The position numbers were made by a program, and so were the translations under genes. A DNA stretch of 64,000 nt from Cephalotus follicularis (taxonomy: Eukaryota > Streptophyta > Magnoliopsida > Oxalidales > Cephalotaceae), in contig BDDD01002852.1 of assembly GCA_001972305.1 (NCBI GenBank), positions 186,001 to 250,000 of the forward strand, read 5' to 3'. The notes under the pieces were generated by a model that saw only the letters and a program-made list of their open reading frames with translations, was not told where the DNA came from and ran no database searches. Shown here piece after piece: positions 35,551-47,899 of this stretch. The first letter of the stretch is position 1, and each line of letters opens with the position of its first letter.

Positions 35551-38507
35551 GTAACTACCCGCATTAATTATTTTGATAAATTGATGTTTGGGCCTTGGAA
35601 AAACAAATTTTTCTTTTCTCCTTGGACGGGTTCGGCTTTGGGCTTGTGGCATAAAGCCTTTCGACATGTGTTAAGAAAAGGGTTGGACAAGTGTCAAATG
35701 AAGAGTGAAGAGATGGAAGATATTTTGAATGGTGTCTTGGGAGGAGTGAAGCTTCTTGAAAAAGTTGGATAGTTGACTTGGCTAATGTGAAGGATAGTAT
35801 TCTTTTCATCAGTTTTTGTTGAAAGAACGGTTGCCGAGTTTTCTTTCTTCTTCTTCACAGTTTCATCCTGGAGGTTCATTCATCTTCTGAGGTTGGAACC
35901 TGCTTCCCAGTATATTCGTTTAGTAGGTGAGTGTTCTCCTTGGCTTGGTGTTGGTATGAAGCTTCAACGGTAGAGTAATGGCTTGTGAGGCCGAGGGGGA
36001 GCTTAGTTGTAGTTCTTGTGCATGTCTGTAGTTCATCTCCTCGGACGTTGTTTGATAGTTATGGCTAAGCTGTGTGTGTTGATCTTGTAGAAGAAGATCC
36101 TGGCGCAGAGTCTGCACAACAAGGAAGTTAGTAGAAGACTGCATATACTAGTGAGTGGGATGTTTCCCTTTTCTATCAATTGATACTGAGAGTCCATTGT
36201 TGATATGCCTTTCCATGATATTATCTTTGACCAGGATTTCTTTTCCTGTGGTCTTGTTGTTTATAACATGATTGAAATACTGTTTTTTGAGCAGAGGACT
36301 CGATGTTGGGTTAATTGCTGTTTTCCCTTAAATGCCATGTATTTCATGCTTTCTTGATATCATGTGTTGTTTTCCTTGGATACTGGTTACTGGTACTTGG
36401 ACATGTATGAGACTTGTTATGGCGGGTAGAGGAGTGGGAGTTCGATCCCAATTCCATTCAGCAGTGCCATTGTCTATGATGAACTATTGGGTATGACTAT
36501 GCCTGGGTTCCATACCCGGATCTGCTCATTTCATTGTTCTATGATGAAATGATGTGTGAGGGTAGTCGAGGATCCGCTACTTTCTTTGGTCAGGCCATGA
36601 TAGAGTCCTCGGACATGATATTGGCGGCCCGAGATGGTCTAAGTGGTGATACACTTACCTCTGAGTAGAAGTTCTCCTTTGTCATCTCGTCAAGGGTAGA
36701 GTTGAGCAGTGATTCACGGGCCCCTTGGACGATATTAGCGCTATATGATTGCGACGAGGTAGCTCCTTGATTGATGTTCATATGGTGTAGTACTGAACTC
36801 GTGATTGCCGATAAGGGAGTGCTTGTGTAGCCTTCAATCGATGTTCATGTAGTGAGGTGCGCAAACGTTTGATTGCCGAGGAAGGTGTGCTCGCGTAGCC
36901 CTTCCATCGATGTTCATACAGTGCTTTGGAAGTGGGTATCTATATTCGTATATGAGGGATGTGTACAGTCCTGTAGCCCATGACCGCGCTGATGGATTTC
37001 AGCCGAGCTGTTACTTGTGTTGCCGAAGTGGTTCCGGCTATGGAAATGTGTGAGTATGATGTGTGCATGAATGTGTGGGGTATGTGCATGTGATTGATAC
37101 TGTACCAGTAGTCCTCTTAAGAACTGTTGATCCTTAGAGTCTGATCGTTTTATTGATCCTTGGATCCTTGGCATATCTTGATTATAACTTGTTGTTATTA
37201 CTTCTTTGAGGTTAGGCATTGAGTTTGGTAGCTCTGACGTCTCCTAAGACTCTTCACCTTATTGATATTTTTTGTACATATTCACCTCCACTTTATTCTT
37301 GTTAGACAGTGGATATGGGGTGTCCTCAGCCCAGTTGGGGCATGGCACGTTTGAGGTGGTCTTAGCACCCATTGTTTGTGGGATGCTCGGGAAATTCATT
37401 GATCTTACTCACTTGTCAGTTGGACTAATCCCCTCTCAGTTTTGTGTGCAGAGGAAGTAGGGTTGCAGAGTTCTTGAGATCCACTAAGAGAAAGCGTGTT
37501 TTCAGAGGTAGACACCTGACGCAAGTACCTTAGGATGGCTCCTCGACCATGCACAACCTTCATGCATCTTGGGGCATTCTTGGGGGTTTTTGTATAGTTT
37601 TTTTTTATGATGTTAAGATCTGTAACCTCCTTTTGTTATCTTTGTATATGAATACTGCAAGATGAGAGTCCTCAGAATTTCTTCAGAGGATCGTGTATAA
37701 TCACTTGATGTTTTATATGCTTTTATGTTATCAGATCTTCCTTTGATGGATGTTTGTTGTTTTCGCTAAGTGTTTAGGATGCGGAGATGAGGAGCGTGTT
37801 TTGGAGTCATCTGACTTTTGGCAGAGGAGTAGGTCTCCTCCGCCCAGGACTTAGGTGGATTCTTAGGAGATCTTTCTCTGGGCCTTAGGCAGCTAACCGT
37901 ACCTCTGCTGGGATGCCGGGGAAGGGATAGTGAGGTTCTTAGATTAGGCAGGCCCGAGGTTGACCTTTCAGCTCTGGTTAGTTTGACCTTAGAGTTGAAG
38001 TCTGGTGGCATCCCTGGGTGCTGTCCTCGGACATAGCTCGCAGACGTTAAGTAAGAGTTAAGGTTTTCCCTTAATTTTGCCCGACCTCCCGACCTCTGAC
38101 TTGTAAAGTCCCTTGAGATGTTTTGAAGTGTGAAGCCTAGTGGATATTTTGTGTGCACGGGTGTTGTGAGATGCCATCTCCTTAGTGTAAGTTGAACGTT
38201 GGAGGACCTAGGATGGTTGTCCTCTTCAAGGCGTTTATCCCGGGGCCTTAGAGTTGATCCTAGGCTTAAGGTCAGTGATACGCTATCGTTTACTGTACTC
38301 GAGTGTTGTTTGTTTAATGCCTTGAGTGTGTGGTAGTTTGAAGAGCTTGGTTCTCCTCTGCAACGTGCTTCCACGTCTGCTCTCCTAGACTTAAGTGTTA
38401 GACTTTAGTGTTAGTATTTGGTGGTTGAGGTTAGGGATCTGGGTGGAGGATCCTTCCTCCTCCCACAGCCATCCCCTGGCGGGGGTGGTTGGGAATGGGG
38501 CAGGTCA
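35551..38507 (+). repeat. E0 5' LTR
   Basis: The LTR is about 2.96 kb and runs from TGTAACTACCC to GCAGGTCA, just before a primer site. Its first kilobase matches 63021-64000. Unlike the E1-E4 LTRs it has no arrays of TCGA palindromes. The long antisense frame at 37766-38374 (202 codons) lies inside this LTR and has no family signature, so I do not call it a gene. Confidence 0.8.
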
Positions 38508-38513
38508 GCTATT

Positions 38514-38525
38514 TGGTATCAAAGA
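38514..38525 (+). promoter_or_regulatory. E0 primer binding site (Met tRNA type)
   Basis: TGGTATCAAAGA lies six bases after the proposed LTR end and resembles the TGGTATCAGAGC primer sites of E2-E4. Confidence 0.65.
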
Positions 38526-38631
38526 AACCGATTTAGTTTCCTTGTGTTTTTCTTTGCAGACTTTTGGGGGTATGCATTGCATGCATTCATGTAGTATACT
38601 TGTTAGTAATACCCTAACCTTGCATGTGAAG

Positions 38632-38687
38632 GTAGATGGTGCTTCAGCGTCAGCCCAGAGGATGTGGTCGGGTCAGAGGAAGAGAAA
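38632..38687 (+). pseudogene. E0 gag start, separated from the rest by E1
   Basis: A short frame reads MVLQRQPRGCGRVRGRE, an Arg/Gly-rich N-terminus of the kind found in Tekay-type gag. It ends at the agaaa target duplication of E1. The gag continuation lies at 57108 after E1. Confidence 0.6.
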
Positions 38688-41234
38688 TGTCATGCCCCAG
38701 TTTTGGCTAAACACACATAAAAGTGGTAAAGGCAATTAACACTAAGATTCAGCTCATTCAAATACAATAAAAATTTAAACTTTTCAAATAAGATATCAGT
38801 TGCGGAAGCATTAAACTTATAAGCTGAAAACACGTAACGTGCATCCCATACTGAACGCTACTCAATACAAGACTGTCATTGTTAAAAGCCCACAAAACGG
38901 AGCGTGATCCACAATACATTATTTGGTAGCATCAAAAAGTCTAGTGAACTGGAAAATACATTACACGACACACAAAGGGACATAACCCCTGTTGAAAACA
39001 TTATTAAAACTTGTACTTCATCCATGTTGATTCCCTATCTGATCCACTGCATCAATCTGTAAAGTAGGGGGTTAGCCTTTGTCCTCACTCGGCTAAGTCA
39101 TAAGAGCACTATGGGATCAACATTACATGCATGTCATGATGAAAGTATATATAAGTTAGCAGTACAATAAAATAACAGTAGGAACATATATGCGAAAATA
39201 TATGTATGCAATACAGTACAGTAGTAACCCGGCCAGGGCTACATCAAAAGCACAGTAAAGTACGAGAAGGTCTAGCAGGCCATACAGTAAGTCCACAAAG
39301 GGACCACAAACAGGCAGGCAGTATGGGTAATGCCGCCAACTCCTGGCCCCACGTTACACTCTCACTTCGGTCCCTTCTCCAAGCAACCAAGCAAGACAAC
39401 AGTACTGTACAGTGAGTTATCCAGCTAACTCCTGGCCCCTAGGTCAACCTTGCCACTAGCCAATGCGGGCAGTCCCCGCCACGCAACTAGTGACTCAAAC
39501 ACAAACACAGTAAATTCACAGAGCAACACAGTGAATCATTACACTAAACAGTGCAGTATACAGTTGAGTGGTGATCGTTGGATCAATAACATGAAGTTCA
39601 TTTAAAATGTTTTCAAAAGTCATAAACATTTGAAATATGTATTTTCAGTAGTAGAAAATACTTTTAGCCAGTTCAGTAGGTGGAAATCACTTTCCCAGTT
39701 GTTCAAAAATATGTTATTATCAAATATATATTTTCGTACCCAAATAGTCATTTTCAGTTTTCACATATGCATTTCTAAGTTAACATAGAAATCTAGAAAT
39801 CATAAACAGTTCATAATCAGTCAATAAACAAACAGTAAACAGTATATATGCAATGCATACAGATATCTTAATGCATCCTAATCGGAGTCGGGATCATCCC
39901 GCATCATTTTAAGCAAGAGAAGTCCAAACAGTAGCCTGGCAGTCGGCTGGATTCTTCACCAGTCGGCTGTTCTGGGTAATCAGTACGTGAGTAATCGGCT
40001 GGTTCCCTTTACTAGTCTACTGTTCATCAGGCAGTCGGCTGTTATCCTTCAACAGTCAACTATTTCGGTTGAGAAGTCGGCTGTCTTCCTTCGACAATCG
40101 ATTGTTCAGAGAAACCAGTTACATGCAATCCAATATATATTACTCAAACAGATCATTGCAAGCATCCATATATATTCTCGAAACAGAATATCATCAATCA
40201 GTCTCAAAGGGTTCATAGAACACAACGGTAAACATGCATTTTATCCAGCAATTCAATACCAAGATAAAACTCAATATGCATGTACATGAACACAAATGAT
40301 TTTCAACAGTAAGCATGGCATGCGAAAAACCAGTAGTAACCATGGCATATCAATTGAACATCATAGCTCATTCAAGCAGGCAACCCATCGCAGAACGTTC
40401 AGTAATCTTGAGCTCAAAATATAAACATAACTTCCCCTACCTTTTGATTCCAAGTTAGGAATTTGTAAGTCCACCTCTTTGTGTTCCAACAGTGACGTTT
40501 TTGAGCTCCTCAGACGCTTCAACTCCAATCTAGTAGCTCCAACCCGTCACGTCCAAACTCCACTTGGTTCAACAATTTGAGAAACTTTCTCTCTTTCTCT
40601 CATGATTCCTCACCGTTTTCCTCTGTAATTTCTCACTGGTTTCTTTCCTTGCACGCACTGGGCGAGAGAGGTGAAGAGGAGAGCGTTTTATGCAGGTGGT
40701 TCTCTCTCTCTTTTCTCCAACCTGTTTCCCATGGCACTAAATACCGTACTCCTCTCACATTTGCATGCACACACACACATGACTGATTCTCCCTATCCCA
40801 TGACCTGCATGGCACAGAGGTGTTCACTCTTCCCTTTGCATTGGCCGCATGACGCACAGATGGCACATCCTTTCTCCTCATCAATCGTTGCATGTGATCT
40901 AATCACATGTAAATAAAATAGAGCATAATCCTGTCGACTGTTCTCCCCTGACCATCGGTTGTCCTCTTGGCTGTGGCTGCTAGGTGGCTCGAAAGCCCTC
41001 CAGTCGGCTAGTTCGTCCACCAGTCGACTGTTCCATTAAACGGTCCACCAGTCGGCTGGTCTATTGCACCAGTCAACTGTCCCCATCAATATTTCAACAA
41101 TCATACTTGTAAGTGTTTTGTTTTGATTTGAAAATCAAAATATTATCCGGCAAATTTATCTTTCTCAGTAATTTAATAACAATATTACATTTGGAATTCA
41201 AATATTACAACGTGCAAAAATCCCGGGCGTTACA
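38688..41234 (-). repeat. E1 3' LTR
   Basis: The LTR starts TGTCATGCCCCAG and ends GGGCGTTACA. It is followed by the complement of the polypurine tract (TCCACCCCTCCTTCA, 41235-41249). CAGTCGGCTG/CAGTCGACTG-type units cluster at 39938-40105 and 40934-41080. The leader box GATTCCAAGTTAGGAAT lies near 40446. The shared GGGTTAGCCTTTGTCC box is near 39069. Confidence 0.85.
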
Positions 41235-44200
41235 TCCACCCCTCCTTCAAGGAATTTCGTCCTCGAAATTAAAAACAATACTAGAACAAGTGTGGGTAAC
41301 GCTCTCGGATATTCTCCTCACGTTCCCAAGTGGCTACATCCGATCAGTGGAACTGCCACTGAACCTTCACCATGGAGATGGTTCGGTTCCTCAAAGTCGG
41401 TGTCTTCCAATATAGAATCCGTATAGGCAACTCTTCACAAGAGAAGTTATCTTGTGCAGGAGCAGTATCATAATCTAGGACATGTGACAGGTCCGAGATA
41501 TATCTCCTCAGCATAGACACATGGAAGACGTCGTGCACATTTGACAGTGTAGGAGGCAAGGTAAGCTAGTAGGCTACCTCCCCAACTCTCTCCAAAATCT
41601 CAAAAGGACCAATATAGCGTGAAACTAATTTTCCCTTTTTCCCAAACCTTTGCACGCCTTTCCATGGTGAAACCTTTGAGAAAACATGGTCACCAATACT
41701 GAAGATCAAAGCCCTTCTCTTGACACTGTCCACATAGCTCTTCTGTTGGCTCTAAGCAGCAAGCAGCTTCTCTTTAATCATCATGATCTTTTCTGAAGTT
41801 TCTTCCACTAACTCAGTCCTGAGTAAAGGTCGTTCCCCGACCTCATCCCAACAAACAGGAGGTCTGCACTTCCTCCCATACAATTCTTCAAACGGTGCCA
41901 TGCCAATACTGGAATGATAGCTGTTATCATAAGAGAACTCTATCAAAGGAATGTGATCCTCACATGTACCAGCAAAGTCAAAAACACAAGCCCGTAGCAT
42001 ATCCTCCAAGGTCTGTATGGTACGCTCAGACTGCCAATCGGTCTGAGGGTGAAAGGCAGTACTCAGGTTCAACATCGTCCCGAAAGCTGTCTGAAATCTC
42101 TTCCAGAAGTTGGAAGTGAAGATGGCATCTCTATCACATACGATGCTGACTAGAACACCGTGTAGCCTCACTATCTCCATCACATACAAACGAGCCAGCT
42201 TGCTCGCAGAATCAGTAACGTGTGTAGGTAGAAAGTGCGCTGATTTGGTGAGTCTATCCACGATAACCCACACGGCGTTGTGACAGTTCTTAGTCAGAGG
42301 AAAACCCGAAACAAAATCCATCGTAACATGCTCTCACTCCCACTCTGGAATTGGTAAAGGCTGTAGTAACCCTGCCGGTCTCTGGTGCTCGGCCTTAACT
42401 GTCTGGCAAGTCAAACACCTTGCCACATACTCGGCGATCTCTTGTTTCATGCTAGGCCACCAGTAATCTCTCTTCATATCTTGGTACATTTTTGTGCTAC
42501 TAGGGTGAATGTTGTACTGAGATTTATGGGCCCCGTAAAGCAACTCACTCTTCAACCCATGTTCTTTTGGGAGACACACCCGTCCCTGAAATCTTAAGAC
42601 ACCATCGGCATGTACCCGAAAATCAAACTCCGAGTCCAGATTCTTTCGAATCTTTTGCAATTCAAGATCGTGTGCTTGAGCATTCTTTATTTCGTCAAGC
42701 AAAGCTGGCTGTACTCTCATGCTAGCCATAAAGACTCTAGGCGACTGATTAAACAGAAACCACTCTTGGAAGTCTTCTAACATCTTCCATTGTGACACCA
42801 TCGCAATGGCAACCATAGCCTTGCGACTCTAGGCATCAACTACCACATTCGCTTTCCCCGGGTGGTACTGTACACTGCAATCATAATCGTTAAAGAATTC
42901 TACCCATCTTCGTTGCCTCATGTTCAGTGTGTCCTGACAAAACAGGTACCTCAAACTCTTATGATTTGTAAAGATCTCAAACTGCGCCCCATAAAGATAA
43001 TGCCTCCACTTCTGAAGGGCAAAGATAATAGCTGCAAGTTTAAGGTCATGTTTCGGGTAGTTTTCTTCATACAGCTTTAGTTTCCTGGAAGCATAAGCGA
43101 TCACTCTTCCTTGCTGCATCAGCACGTAGCCCAAGCCCTTACCCGATACATCAATGTAGACTGCAAAGCCCTCATTACCATCAGGTAATGCCAAGATAGG
43201 AGTGGAAACTAACCGATCCTTCAGTTCATGGAAACTAGCTTCACAATCTTCGTCCCAGACAAATAAGGTCTTCTTTTGAGTCAGTCTAGTCAAGAGCACG
43301 GCTATCTTCAAAACGTTTTGGGTAAACCTCTTGTAATACCCTGCCAAGCCAAGAAAACTACGTACCTCTGTCACATTCTTCGGTTGTGGCCAGTCTCGCA
43401 CCACTTCAGTCTTTGACGGATCCACCATCAAGCCTTCCCTAGATACGATGTGACCGAGAAAGATCACATGATCAAGCCAGAATTCACACTTGCCGAACTT
43501 GGCGTACAATCGATGCTCTCTGAGAACCTGCAATACTAGCCTCAGATGATGAGTGCGTTCCTCCTTGCTCCTTGAATACACCAGTATGTCATCAATAAAA
43601 ACTACAACAAACTGATCCAGGTATGGTCGGAATACGTCATTCATCAATGACATGAAAGCTGCCAGCACATTGGTAACACCGAACGGCATCACCAAGAACT
43701 CGTAATGACCATACCGTGTCCGGAAGGTAGTCTTCTCAATGTCTCCTTCTCTTACTCTCAGTTGGTGATAACCCGATCTCAAATCGAGCTTGGAAAACAC
43801 CCATGATCCTTGTAACTGGTCAAACAAATCCTCGATGTGGGGTAAAGGATACTTGTTCTTGATAGTTGCCTTGTTCAACATTCTGTAGTCGATGCAAAAC
43901 CTCATCGACCCATCCTTGTTCTTGACAAATAACACAGGCGCACCCCACGGAGAAACACTGGGTCTAATAAAACCCTTATCAATCAGGTCTTGTAACTGTA
44001 ATTTCAGCTCTCACAACCCAGCAGGAGCCATCCGATAAGGTGATTTAGAGATAGGAGTCGTTCCAAGAACAAGATCAATAACGAACTCCATAATCCTCCT
44101 CGGTGGTAAGGACCCCTAGTCATCAGGAAACACGTCCAGAAATTCACACACAACCGGAATTTCCTCCATACTCAACCCATTCCCTTTCCTTCGATCAATC

Positions 44201-44777
44201 ACATATGCTAGGTATCCCTCGCATCCCTTCTCTAGATACTTTGATGCTCGAATAAAGGATATGATCGGTGTTGAGAAACCTTTGTCTCCCTTGAACTGAA
44301 ATGTCATTCCATCGGGTAGACAAAAATCCACAGTATTATTATAACAATCCATGCGAGCACGGTGTGTTGATAGCCAATCCATCCCCAATATAACATCGAA
44401 GTCACGGATAGGCAGTACTATCAAATCTGCATCCAAAGAAATGCCTGCCATAGACATCTCACAACTCCTATATATCGAGTCAGTGGAAATAGAAGTCCCA
44501 ATCAGTGTACTCACATCAAGCATATATGACATGCGGTCAGGGGTGACATCTAAGAAAGATGCAAAACGTGAAGATATAAAAGAATGCAATGCTCCAGAAT
44601 CCATCAACACTCTAGCAGAAAAACCATAGATATACAGAGTACCTCCAACAATGGAAGTAGACTTCGGAACCTCTGTCTGAGCAAGTACAAAAACTCTACC
44701 TTTTGCGATGCCCTTGCCGGTGTCCTTCCTCTGTGACAGTCCCGCCGCCGCCACACTACTACATCCTGACCCAGTAA
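41235..44777 (-). pseudogene. E1 pol region: protease to chromodomain (fossil)
   Basis: On the minus strand, the part next to E2 has QRKDTGKGIAKGRVF leading into the protease, with DSGALHSFISSRF near 44600 and DVILGMDWL near 44385. Reverse transcriptase ([24 protein letters not shown]) covers about 44060-43500. RNase H ([16 protein letters not shown]) is at 43200-42830. The integrase zinc finger and core ([36 protein letters not shown]) lie at 42560-41752, and chromodomain sequence at 41460-41290. The reverse transcriptase/RNase H part is unusually well kept for this window (a single open stretch of 368 codons), but the polyprotein as a whole is broken. Confidence 0.88.
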
Positions 44778-45434
44778 GCTGTAACGCCCGATATTTTCCT
44801 GGATGTAATATTTCCATTTATGATGTAATCTTAAACTTGATTTAATGAGAATGTTGAAGTTTCAAAGATGTCTCTAAACCCTAAATGTTGCTTAAGGAAG
44901 GAAATGGAATATGGGTATTAAAGCTTGAAATGGCACTGTTTTGGGATAAAGACATCAACTTCTTTGGAAAAGATGTCGATGCCTTTGTGAACCAGGGTAC
45001 ACGTGAATGTATAGGGATGCGCGTCGACATTTCGTGAAGGCATCGACACCTTCTTACAAAAATGGAAAAGACATCGACGTCTAAGGAAAGACGTCGACGG
45101 GTTTGTAGGAACGTCTGTCGAGCTTTTTCGCTGGCAAAGTAACATGCAATGGGATTTATTTGGAGGCTTTACCTGATGCCTTTACAAGTGCATTTCAACG
45201 TGTTGAGCAAGTTGGTCTACTGCCAGGAATATTAAAACCTACCCTCACATGGAACATGTAAGGAATTATGCCATCCTAACATGCAACCTGCAAAATGGAG
45301 AATAGAAAGCAAAAAGGAAATGCAGAAAACCTGGAAAGTGGGAGAGATCTCGGGGGTGGCCTGTTATATGTAAGCAGGAAGCTGTTTGGGGAAGCCATCT
45401 GCATACGAATACCCCTCCCCACTTCTCTCTCTTG

Positions 45435-45442
45435 TTTTATAA
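45435..45442 (+). promoter_or_regulatory. E2 5' LTR TATA box
   Basis: TTTTATAA follows a CT-rich run (CTTCTCTCTCTTG). AATAAA lies 20 bases downstream at 45462-45467. The same arrangement recurs in the 3' LTR at 51561-51568. By analogy with other LTRs it marks the U3/R transition; no transcript evidence is available. Confidence 0.6.
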
Positions 45443-45583
45443 CACCAGAAGAAAGAGAGGGAATAAAACTGTGTGTGTGTGTGCCATTATTGAGCTTGGA
45501 ATAAGCTGGAAGATTGGAGCTCGTGGGTGGTAGTTGCTGAGGAACCTTGGAGCTACTGGAAGCCAGAACTTGGGAGCTTAAAG

Positions 45584-45625
45584 ACGTGGACTTTCTGGTT
45601 CCTAACTTGGGACATAAGGTAGGGG
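45584..45625 (+). promoter_or_regulatory. Conserved leader box shared by Tekay LTRs
   Basis: The order is GTGGACTT, then TTCCTAACTTGG, then AAGGTAGGGG. The same order occurs on the minus strand in G1 (near 4744), G2 (6523), E4 (17467, 24492), E3 (26618, 34858) and E1 (40446, 56336), and in the E2 3' LTR (near 51715). It lies about 150 bases downstream of the TATA box in E2. The AAG/GTAGGG end resembles a splice donor, but its role is unknown. Confidence 0.55.
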
Positions 45626-46189
45626 AAAGTGATGGATTTATGTATGCATTTTGAGTTCTAAGTTAATGAATAGCATGGTGAATTGTATGTTAATGACTGG
45701 ATTGTGATTCTGGACTTGTTGTAGTGTTACTGTATACACTGAGTTGATTATGCATGTATGATTACATGAATATGTGAGTTGGTTGTATAAAGGATGGATT
45801 TGATAATGGCTTGGTATGATAAATTCGTAGAAAACACGTTCTGGGTTGTAAAGACATCGACGTCTATGTGAAGACGTCGACGTCTTCGTGTGAAAACATG
45901 AAGGGTATCGATGCTTTTATAAAAACATCGACCCCTTTTCTGGGAAATTATAGAACTGTGATGTTCATTTCAGATGGCTATTTAGCCACATGGAATCGCC
46001 TGTTTAGATTCAAATTGATGTTCTGGTTGTGTTCCATTTAACCAGTAGCATACCTTACACGTTTAGAGAGTGGGATTCGTCTATATGAGGGATTAAAAGG
46101 TTGGATTTTACCCTATGGATTTATGGCTGGCGAACTGATACTCTCGGGTATGAAAAAGACATCGACGTCTTTGTTGGGGTGTGACAACG

Positions 46190-46201
46190 TGGTATCAGAG
46201 C
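46190..46201 (+). promoter_or_regulatory. E2 primer binding site (initiator Met tRNA)
   Basis: TGGTATCAGAGC begins three bases after the 5' LTR end (46186). It would prime minus-strand synthesis from initiator methionine tRNA. Confidence 0.9.
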
Positions 46202-46290
46202 ATATTCTATATATGCTAAGCTGGGATAAGTTTCTCAGAAGTTAAGTAAATTGTTTCCTAATGATTTTGTCATTCCATATAGGAAACAGA

Positions 46291-47360
46291 ATGGATCGAA
46301 GGGGAGGCAGACGTGGATGGCGTAGAGCTGACGAGGTAAACGATGCCCCGCCTGTTCACGAGAATGCCCCGGAAGTGAATGTCCCTCCAGTACACGATGA
46401 GAGGAGCAACTTTGAGCGCATGGCAGATCTCTTCCAACAACAGATCCAAGCCAATGTTGTACACATGGAACATATGAGACAGATGTATGAGGCTACTCAA
46501 GCCCGACAGCGTGCTCCAGAAGTCAACCATGTTGGCGATTTTGGCAGAGACCTGGAGCGGTTCATGAGGCAGAATCCTCCTACATTCCTGGGAGAGTTGG
46601 ATGCAAATGTAGCGGAGCGATGGATGAGAGACATGGAGAGGATATTTGACGCCTTGAGGTGTACCGATGAGCAAAAGATTACCTTTGCTGTGTACCGCCT
46701 GTGGAGTGAAGCTACTCATTGGTGGGAAATGGTTGAAGCAAAGTGGGAATCTCAAAATCTAGACAGAACTTGGGACCGATTTCAGTCAGAATTCTCTGCA
46801 GCTTATGTTCCACAGATGGAGCGAGACAAGAGAGAGACGGAATTGATAGAGCTACGTCAAGGTGATATGACAGTGGCTCAGTACCAGACCCGTTTTGTGG
46901 AATTAGCTCGGCACACACCCTATCTCGTAGAGGGTGAGTCCCGAAAGATTCGGAGGTTCCTAAAAGGCCTTCGTCCAGATATCCGATCTAAGTTATTACT
47001 TTTGCAGCTAACATCTTTTGTAGATATTGCTGAGAGAGCTAGGATTCTGGATTCCGATGCAAATGATAGAAGGATGGAGTGGTCTCATACTCAATCTAGA
47101 CCAGCACAGTCCCAAAAACAGAACCCGACGAGACCAGCTTCTTCAAAATGGCAAAGCAGGGGTTCTCTGAATAAGTCAACGAAGAACAGATTTGGGCAGA
47201 CTGCCATGCTGGGGACTCCTAGTCAGGGGAGTAATACGGGAACCGGGACTTGCTATCACTGTGGTCAAAAGGGCCACTTGTAGAAGGATTGTTGGAGGAT
47301 GAACGTGCTATGCTTGAGGTGTGGGACAGCTTGCCATTTGATGAAAGATTGCCCGAAAAA
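46291..47360 (+). pseudogene. E2 gag (fossil)
   Basis: The frame begins MDRRGGRRGWRR, an Arg-rich N-terminus. It has a helical linker (FQQQIQANVVHMEHMRQMYE) and the retrotransposon gag core (RFMRQNPPTFLGELDANVAERWMRDMERIF...WWEMVEAKWE). Near the end are two zinc knuckles of the CxxCGxxGH type (CYHCGQKGH and CLRCGTACH). Gag forms the cytoplasmic virus-like particle and the knuckles bind the element RNA. I chose the methionine at 46291 over an upstream in-frame ATG because MDRR/MDCR starts are conserved in E4. It is broken near its end. Confidence 0.85.
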
Positions 47361-47439
47361 CCAGGTTATAGTACCTACCGGACCAGCTAGCAGCAGCGGT
47401 GTCGCGGCAGGGCCATCACAGCGAAGGGACACCGGCAAG

Positions 47440-47850
47440 GGCGTTGCAAAAGGCAGAGTTTTTACCCTTTTTCAGACAGAGGTTCTGGAGTCTACCTCAG
47501 TAGTTGGAGGTACACTGTACATTTATGGTTTTGCCGCTAGAATATTGATGGACCCTGGAGCATCACATTCTTTCATTTCATCACATTTTGCATCATGCTA
47601 AGATGTAACACCTGACTGCATGCCATATACTTTTGATGTGTGCACACCTGTTGGAATTTCCACGTATACAGAAACTGTATATAGGGGTTGTGAGATGTCT
47701 ATGGCAGACATTTCCTGATTCGCGGACTTGATACTTTGATGTTATTTTGGGGATGGATTAGCTATCAGCACATCATGCTTGTATGGACTGCTACAGCAAG
47801 ACGGTTGATCTTCGTCTGCCCAATGGTACTATTATCCAGTTCAAGGGAGA
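47440..47850 (+). pseudogene. E2 aspartic protease region (fossil)
   Basis: It has the Ty3-type protease active-site block, here DPGASHSFISSHF, following the GRDTGKG..KGRVF linker typical of Tekay elements. A downstream segment corresponds to the DVILGMDWL motif of E1 and E4. The protease would cleave the gag-pol polyprotein. This part of the element is the most disrupted. Confidence 0.7.
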
Positions 47851-47899
47851 CAAGGGGTTTTCTACACCAATTATATCCTTCATTCGTGCGTCGAGGTAT

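Larger units (their letters stand above)
44778..46186 (+). repeat. E2 5' LTR
   Basis: The LTR runs from TGTAACGCCCG to GGGTGTGACA. Array units of the form AAGACATCGACGTCTTT lie at 44945-45095, 45851-45925 and 46155-46172, including the perfect 16-bp palindrome AAGACGTCGACGTCTT at 45871-45886. A TATA box, a polyadenylation-type AATAAA and a conserved leader box lie between the clusters. Confidence 0.88.

Noticed and set aside
37766-38374. 202-codon antisense open frame
   Set aside because: It lies entirely inside the E0 5' LTR on the opposite strand, has low-complexity composition and shows no known motif. It is a chance frame.
40577-40916. Overlapping frames of about 70-90 codons in CT-rich DNA, repeated near 56559
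   Set aside because: They occur at equivalent places in both E1 LTRs and vary freely. They have no protein signature.
44351-44629. Plus-strand frames opposite the protease and integrase regions of E1, E3 and E4
   Set aside because: They mirror the minus-strand gag-pol frames and recur only because the elements are homologous.
45470-45484. TG dinucleotide run
   Set aside because: It is a short microsatellite shared by both E2 LTRs and does not call for a separate feature.
46190-46201. tRNA-like sequence
   Set aside because: It is the complement of the 3' end of initiator Met tRNA only, placed as a primer site next to an LTR. No cloverleaf is present.
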